From Avibacterium sp. 20-132 (GTDB taxonomy: Bacteria > Pseudomonadota > Gammaproteobacteria > Enterobacterales > Pasteurellaceae): DNA of 64,000 nt. The stretch is from positions 248,001 to 312,000 of the forward strand of contig NZ_CP091456.1 of assembly GCF_023611925.1 (NCBI RefSeq), in the 5' to 3' direction. The notes under the pieces are model-generated. The model was not told the origin of the DNA and did not search any database. It was given only the letters and a program-made list of their open reading frames with translations. A program made the translations under genes and the position numbers. Below, in pieces: positions 59,535 to 64,000 of the stretch (the stretch's first letter is position 1; every line of letters begins with the position of its first letter).

Positions 59535-60568
59535 TTACTTCGTTTCCCCAAGTAATGCAGCATATTTGACTGTATCTGGGCTGGCTTCGAGGGCGATTTT
59601 TAGTACCATTGTGAGGGGAACAGAAAGAAACATTCCCACTGAGCCGAGCAACCAGCCCCAGAATAAAAGGGAGAGAAACACGACAAGAGTAGAAAGTCCG
59701 AGAGTTTTTCCCATCATTCTTGGTTCAAGCACATTGCCGATGATCATATTTAGGCTGATAACCCCAATGGTAACGCCAATTCCCGTGAAAAAGCCATTGA
59801 GTAATAACGCTTGTATAATAATGGGAATGGCTGCAATAATTGAGCCAATATTTGGCACATAATTAAGTAGAAAGCTGAGTGTTGCCCACAAAATGACATA
59901 TTGCACGCCAAAAATTTTCAGCAAAATAAATACGCTTAAGCCCGTTAAAAAGCTGGTAAAGGTTTTCACACCAAGATAATCCATTACGCCTTGCAAAATG
60001 CGATCAATATAACCTTCGTATTGTGCCACTTGGTTAGGTTTGCTAAATGCCACCGCAAATTTATGTTTAGCCGTGGGGGCTTCTAACAACATAAACAGTA
60101 CCACTAAAAATAGCACAAATACGTTGGTTACTACACCTGAGAAACTCAGCAAAAATCCGCTGGCAAAGTTCATTATCATTGCGGGATCAAAATGATCCAT
60201 AATTTGTTGCTGTAAATCTCTCACGGGTAAATGTAAACCTTGCGTGATTGTCGCAAGATCGTTGAGTCGTTGTGAAAGTAATAAGCGGTATTGAGGGATC
60301 GATTGGGTAAATTCTCTCGCTGTACTATTAATTAAGCTAACAAGAAAGAAAAATACCGTCAAAATCATTAAAAACAGTAAACTTAGCGCCAACCAATGTG
60401 GTAGTTTACGTTTGGTCATAAACTTCACCACAGGTGAGCAAATAATGGCGATAAATAAGGAAAGTAAAAATGGGACAACAATTTCCCCTGCCAATTTCAC
60501 CCCAGCCAGAATGACTACCAAGGCAGACAATGCCATTAATAATTGGCTGATCGGCAAACGCTTATCCA

Positions 60569-60569
<1 letters not shown>
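59535..60569 (-). CDS. tqsA: AI-2E family transporter (TqsA/PerM-like permease)
   Basis: The 344-residue membrane protein has about seven or eight hydrophobic segments. The family block LNYVPNIGSIIAAIPIIIQ is followed by GNVLEPRMMGKTLGLSTLVVFLSLLFWGWLLG. Length and C-terminus closely resemble E. coli TqsA, linked to autoinducer-2 export, although several members of this family act as ion antiporters. Its start overlaps the glnB stop (TAATG). Confidence 0.82.
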
Positions 60570-60910
<341 letters not shown>

Positions 60911-60925
60911 TTACCTCACTTAATA

Positions 60926-61510
60926 TTATTTTTCGCGTCGTGCGGATTTAGGTCTAAAACTGGTAATAATTTCAGGTTTTGTCTCAATATAAATACCATC
61001 AATTAATTGTAAACAATATGGCACTGCGGAAAAAATGCCTTTCACTAATACATTACCTTGCTCATCTTTCACTCCCTCAAGGGTTTCTTTGATGGCTTTC
61101 GGTTGCCCTGGCAAGTTTAAAATTAAACTATTTTTACGAATTACGCCAACTTGTCGCGATAAAATTGCGGTCGGGACAAAATGCAAGCTCACTTGGCGCA
61201 TTTGTTCACCAAATCCCGGCATTTCACGATCGGCTATTGCCAATGTAGCATCAGGGGTAACATCACGTTTAGCAGGGCCGGTTCCCCCTGTGGTTAATAC
61301 AAGATGACAATGATGCTTATCCACTAATTCACATAATGTCTGTTCAATAATAGGCTGTTCATCAGGAATTAAACGGGTTTCCACCTCAAAAGGCTCAACC
61401 AATGCTTGCTCTAGCCATTTCTTTAATTCAGGAATACCTTGATCCGTATAAACCCCTTGCGATGCTCGGTCAGAGACGGAGACTAAACCAATTTTTAAAA
61501 GTGCGGTCAT
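60926..61510 (-). CDS. mog: Molybdopterin adenylyltransferase
   Basis: Mog adenylates molybdopterin before metal insertion. The 194-residue protein has GLVSVSDRASQGVYTDQGI, the TTGGTGPAKRDVTPDAT motif, and the LPGQPKAIKE block. It lies between a CdsA-like gene and glnB. Confidence 0.93.
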   Translation of the reverse strand: MTALLKIGLVSVSDRASQGVYTDQGIPELKKWLEQALVEPFEVETRLIPDEQPIIEQTLCELVDKHHCHLVLTTGGTGPAKRDVTPDATLAIADREMPGFGEQMRQVSLHFVPTAILSRQVGVIRKNSLILNLPGQPKAIKETLEGVKDEQGNVLVKGIFSAVPYCLQLIDGIYIETKPEIITSFRPKSARREK

Positions 61511-61531
61511 TTTTTCCTCTTTTTTCTTTTA

Positions 61532-62461
61532 TTAAATCCAATAATATCTCACAATATGGAAAAAGACAGGGGCTGCAAAACAAAGGCTATCCATACGATC
61601 CAACATTCCGCCGTGTCCACTAATCATATTTCCCCAGTCCTTCACGCCCATACTGCGTTTCATTGCCGACATCACTAATCCACCTAAAAATCCCATTAGA
61701 CAAATAATGAAACTAATCAATACCGCTTGTACTACGGTAAATGGGGTGAGCCAAGCCAGTAAGCCACCTAAAATTGAGGCACTAAATACGCCACCCACAA
61801 AGCCTTCAACTGTTTTAGAAGGTGATAACGTGGGGGCGATTTTATGTTTACCACATAATTTTCCCCATATATATTGTAATACATCGCTGGCTTGCACAAT
61901 AAGAATTAAGAAAATCATTAACAATAAACTTTTTCCTTCAAAGCCTTCAATATTCAAGGTTAATATGGCGGGTATGTGAGAAATACAGAATATAGCAATC
62001 ATAACGGCCCATTGCACTTTACTTGAGCGGTCTAGAAATTTTGATGGTTCACCTAATAAAGCAGATAAAATCGGTAAAAATAGAAATCCATACACGGGAA
62101 TAAAAATAGTAAACATACTAAACCAGTCTATGGCAATGAAATAATATTGCAATGGTAAAATCAGATAAAAACAAGCAACTAACGCAAAATGATCACCACG
62201 CCGAATATCAATAAGGGATAAAAATTCACGTAATGCGGTAAATGAGATAAGGAAGAAGAGCAGTAAAACGGCGTAAAATCCTAAATAAGCGGCAGCAAAA
62301 ATAATTAAAATCATTACCCACCAGGCATTAATACGATGATTAAGGTTATCAATGACTGTATGGGGAGTAGAAAAACCCACTTTCCACTTCAAACTATAAC
62401 CAATTGCAGAAGCAAGAAGCAAGGTGCCTATAAGTCCCCAGAATAAATGCCACATTTCCAT
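61532..62461 (-). CDS. CdsA-family phosphatidate cytidylyltransferase (YnbB-like)
   Basis: The 309-residue membrane protein has about eight hydrophobic segments and the CdsA-type C-terminal signature, here SAMKRSMGVKDWGNMISGHGGMLDRMDSL in pattern. Enzymes of this family make CDP-diacylglycerol. It is the third gene of a module with a CDP-alcohol phosphatidyltransferase and an acyltransferase, similar to E. coli ynbA-ynbB. It is therefore probably an accessory rather than the housekeeping CdsA. GGAG precedes the first ATG. Confidence 0.85.
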   Translation of the reverse strand: MEMWHLFWGLIGTLLLASAIGYSLKWKVGFSTPHTVIDNLNHRINAWWVMILIIFAAAYLGFYAVLLLFFLISFTALREFLSLIDIRRGDHFALVACFYLILPLQYYFIAIDWFSMFTIFIPVYGFLFLPILSALLGEPSKFLDRSSKVQWAVMIAIFCISHIPAILTLNIEGFEGKSLLLMIFLILIVQASDVLQYIWGKLCGKHKIAPTLSPSKTVEGFVGGVFSASILGGLLAWLTPFTVVQAVLISFIICLMGFLGGLVMSAMKRSMGVKDWGNMISGHGGMLDRMDSLCFAAPVFFHIVRYYWI

Positions 62462-62462
62462 T

Positions 62463-63092
62463 TTATTCTCCTTGATATTTTGGGTTTAAATTAATTAATG
62501 CTTGCTCAGCACGGGCTAAAAAGTGTGTTTTATCTTCTTCTGGCTGAATATGGATAGGATCACCTAAATAAAGATCGCACAATAATGGTACTGGAACAAC
62601 AAACCCTTTAGGTAATAAATTATGTGTATTACTTATCCAAACAGGGATGAAATCTACATCAGGGTTATCTTTAGCCAAATAATATAGCCCGCTTTTAAAA
62701 GGCTGAATAAGCATATCATCATCTGTTTTTCTCGTTCCCTCAGGAAAGATAATCAGCGAATCCTTTTTTAATGCTTGGCTTATTTGCTCTGTTACTGCTT
62801 TAGGATCATTGCCATTACGTTCGATCAAGAGCATATTGAATACTTTTTTCGCCAGAAAAGAACGAATGCTCCCTTTTTGCCAATAATCAGCTCCCGCAAC
62901 TGGACGGGTGTTTTTTCTGACTTCATAAGGCAAAGAAACCCAAAATAAAATAAAATCGCCGTGGCTGTTATGGTTTGCATAATACAATCGCGGTTTACCC
63001 ACAGATTGCAGGGGAATATTCTTTGCCGGACGTACTCCGGTAAGAAATGAGGTTAAACGGCATAACAGAAAATCAATCAATTTAGCTAACAT
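62463..63092 (-). CDS. PlsC-type 1-acylglycerol-3-phosphate acyltransferase
   Basis: The 209-residue protein has acyltransferase motif I NHNSHGDF, the IERNG block and motif III FPEGTRKTDDD. These enzymes acylate lysophosphatidate or similar lipids at the inner membrane. The start at 63092 has AGGAG and overlaps the upstream gene by eleven bases. The substrate within this module is unknown. Confidence 0.87.
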   Translation of the reverse strand: MLAKLIDFLLCRLTSFLTGVRPAKNIPLQSVGKPRLYYANHNSHGDFILFWVSLPYEVRKNTRPVAGADYWQKGSIRSFLAKKVFNMLLIERNGNDPKAVTEQISQALKKDSLIIFPEGTRKTDDDMLIQPFKSGLYYLAKDNPDVDFIPVWISNTHNLLPKGFVVPVPLLCDLYLGDPIHIQPEEDKTHFLARAEQALINLNPKYQGE

Positions 63093-63774
63093 TATTGTTC
63101 TCCTGTGTTTCTACTTCGTTATTTTCTGTCGGAAATTGCACCGCACTTTCCTTTTCATCATCTTGTGTTGATTTTGCACCCTCATTAAGCCCCGCTTTTA
63201 CACGTTTCACACAGGTTAAAATTAATCCGATAACGACAAGCCAAGCAATACCATAAAACCAACTTGGTAATGTTGGCATAAAAGTATAAATCAAACCTAA
63301 TCCACCAAATAAGAATGCACGATCACTTTTGCCTAGAGGTCCATCATAACGGCGTGTTTTACCATGTATCTGCCCCAATACCCCACAAAATTCCGTGAGT
63401 GCAGCAAGCCAAATAATGATTCCAATCACAAAAGGATCAAAAGGAGAAATAAAAGCAAAGGGTAAATATAATGCGGCATCGGAAATCACATCCGTAATTT
63501 CATTCAAATACCCACCCAAACGAGATTTTTGCTGAAATTCTCTGGCTAACATTCCATCAATTGCATTAAATGCCATACGAATAAAAAGCCAAATCGGAAG
63601 CAAAATGAATAACCAATTTACGGTTGAAAGTGCGGTCAAAAATAGACCTAAAATTATTGAAATAGCACAAGCCAATAGGGTAACTTGATTTGCTGTGACG
63701 CCTTTTTGTTCCAATTTAATCACACTTGGTCGCAGTAAATTTTGAAATCGAGGCTTTAAATCATAAATACTCAT
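63082..63774 (-). CDS. CDP-alcohol phosphatidyltransferase (YnbA-like)
   Basis: The protein has about six membrane segments and the family motif DG-x2-AR-x8-G at about residue 74. The third acidic position of the motif is Asn-Glu (GGYLNEITD) rather than Asp. This enzyme class joins a CDP-activated lipid to an alcohol. A charged tail of about 35 residues ends the protein. Two ATGs occur at 63777 and 63774; AAGGAG is better spaced for the second. Confidence 0.82.
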   Translation of the reverse strand: MSIYDLKPRFQNLLRPSVIKLEQKGVTANQVTLLACAISIILGLFLTALSTVNWLFILLPIWLFIRMAFNAIDGMLAREFQQKSRLGGYLNEITDVISDAALYLPFAFISPFDPFVIGIIIWLAALTEFCGVLGQIHGKTRRYDGPLGKSDRAFLFGGLGLIYTFMPTLPSWFYGIAWLVVIGLILTCVKRVKAGLNEGAKSTQDDEKESAVQFPTENNEVETQENNNVS

Positions 63775-63786
63775 CATTTCTCCTTC

Positions 63787-64000
63787 TTAAAATGGAAATA
63801 ACAACGGAATTAAAAACACACTTGTCAGCATAATCAACAACGTAAAGGGTACACCAATTTTTACGAAATCACCAAACTTATACTTCGCTGCCCCTAATAC
63901 CATCGTATTGACGGGGGAAGAAATAGGGGTCATAAACGCGGCAGAAGAAGCAATCGCCACCGTCATTGCAAAAGGTAATGGTGAAAGCTGTAAATGCTGT
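63787..64000 (-). CDS. SLC13/DASS-type anion permease, C-terminal part
   Basis: Only the last 70 residues are in the window; the gene runs in from the right edge. The visible part has the conserved [22 protein letters not shown] segment and a final hydrophobic helix, as in SLC13-family permeases. It lies directly upstream of the phospholipid module, with a ten-base gap. The substrate (sulfate, dicarboxylate or other) cannot be told. Confidence 0.75.
   Translation of the reverse strand, partial: QHLQLSPLPFAMTVAIASSAAFMTPISSPVNTMVLGAAKYKFGDFVKIGVPFTLLIMLTSVFLIPLLFPF

Overview
The window is a chromosomal segment from a member of the Pasteurellaceae. The DNA is AT-rich. It carries roughly three dozen exact copies of the Haemophilus-type DNA uptake sequence (AAGTGCGGT or its complement), several as inverted pairs forming terminators. 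Many neighbourhoods match Haemophilus or Pasteurella order as I know it: efp/epmB/oapA, proC/xerD, rnhA/dnaQ/tRNA-Asp, lepA-lepB-rnc-era, and yfgM-hisS-ispG-rodZ-pilW-rlmN. I cannot name the species.

Layout. 1-9.0 kb holds the end of an acid phosphatase gene, a ROK regulator, efp facing epmB, oapA, rdgC, proC, an MFS transporter and xerD. At 9.0-9.7 kb is an antitoxin gene whose toxin partner is broken. 9.8-25.5 kb is a group 2-type (ABC transporter-dependent) capsule locus. Its leftward operon runs wecB-wecC-glycosyltransferases-kpsC-kpsS and its rightward export operon is bexDCBA. WecB and WecC make UDP-ManNAcA, so the capsule probably contains N-acetylmannosaminuronic acid. Between wecC and kpsC lie a two-domain glycosyltransferase, a 907-residue SGNH/PP-loop fusion and a stand-alone paralogue of the first transferase domain. 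25.5-27.7 kb holds queC-queD-queE behind a structured leader, then raiA.

28-33 kb holds a sodium:alanine/glycine symporter gene behind a tandem glycine riboswitch, then pilC-pilD-coaE-yacG and a small acetyltransferase gene. A competence-type CRP-S site lies upstream of pilC, but pilA and pilB are absent here. 33.3-37.9 kb is the mannose PTS operon with manA. 38-41 kb has rnhA, dnaQ, two tRNA-Asp genes, a degenerate insertion-element remnant, and metK under met boxes. 41.2-45.8 kb has lnt, corC and an LtaS-like sulfatase. 46-50.5 kb is lepA-lepB-rnc-era. 50.9-57 kb is the yfgM to rlmN cluster, headed by a perfect CRP-S palindrome. 57.3-59.5 kb is a large gene with ten 36-residue repeats and a DUF2971-like C-terminus. 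59.5-64 kb has a TqsA-like permease, glnB, mog, a three-gene phospholipid module and the end of an SLC13-type permease gene.

How it fits together. The capsule genes form one surface-polysaccharide system: precursor synthesis, assembly, Kdo-linker synthesis and export. The two CRP-S sites tie pilC-pilD and rlmN-pilW to DNA uptake, in keeping with the dense uptake sequences. Those sequences are absent from most of the capsule locus and from the repeat gene, which suggests that these parts were acquired or diversify separately. The most novel-looking item is the SGNH/PP-loop fusion protein. It may modify the uronic-acid carboxyl or hydroxyls of the capsule.
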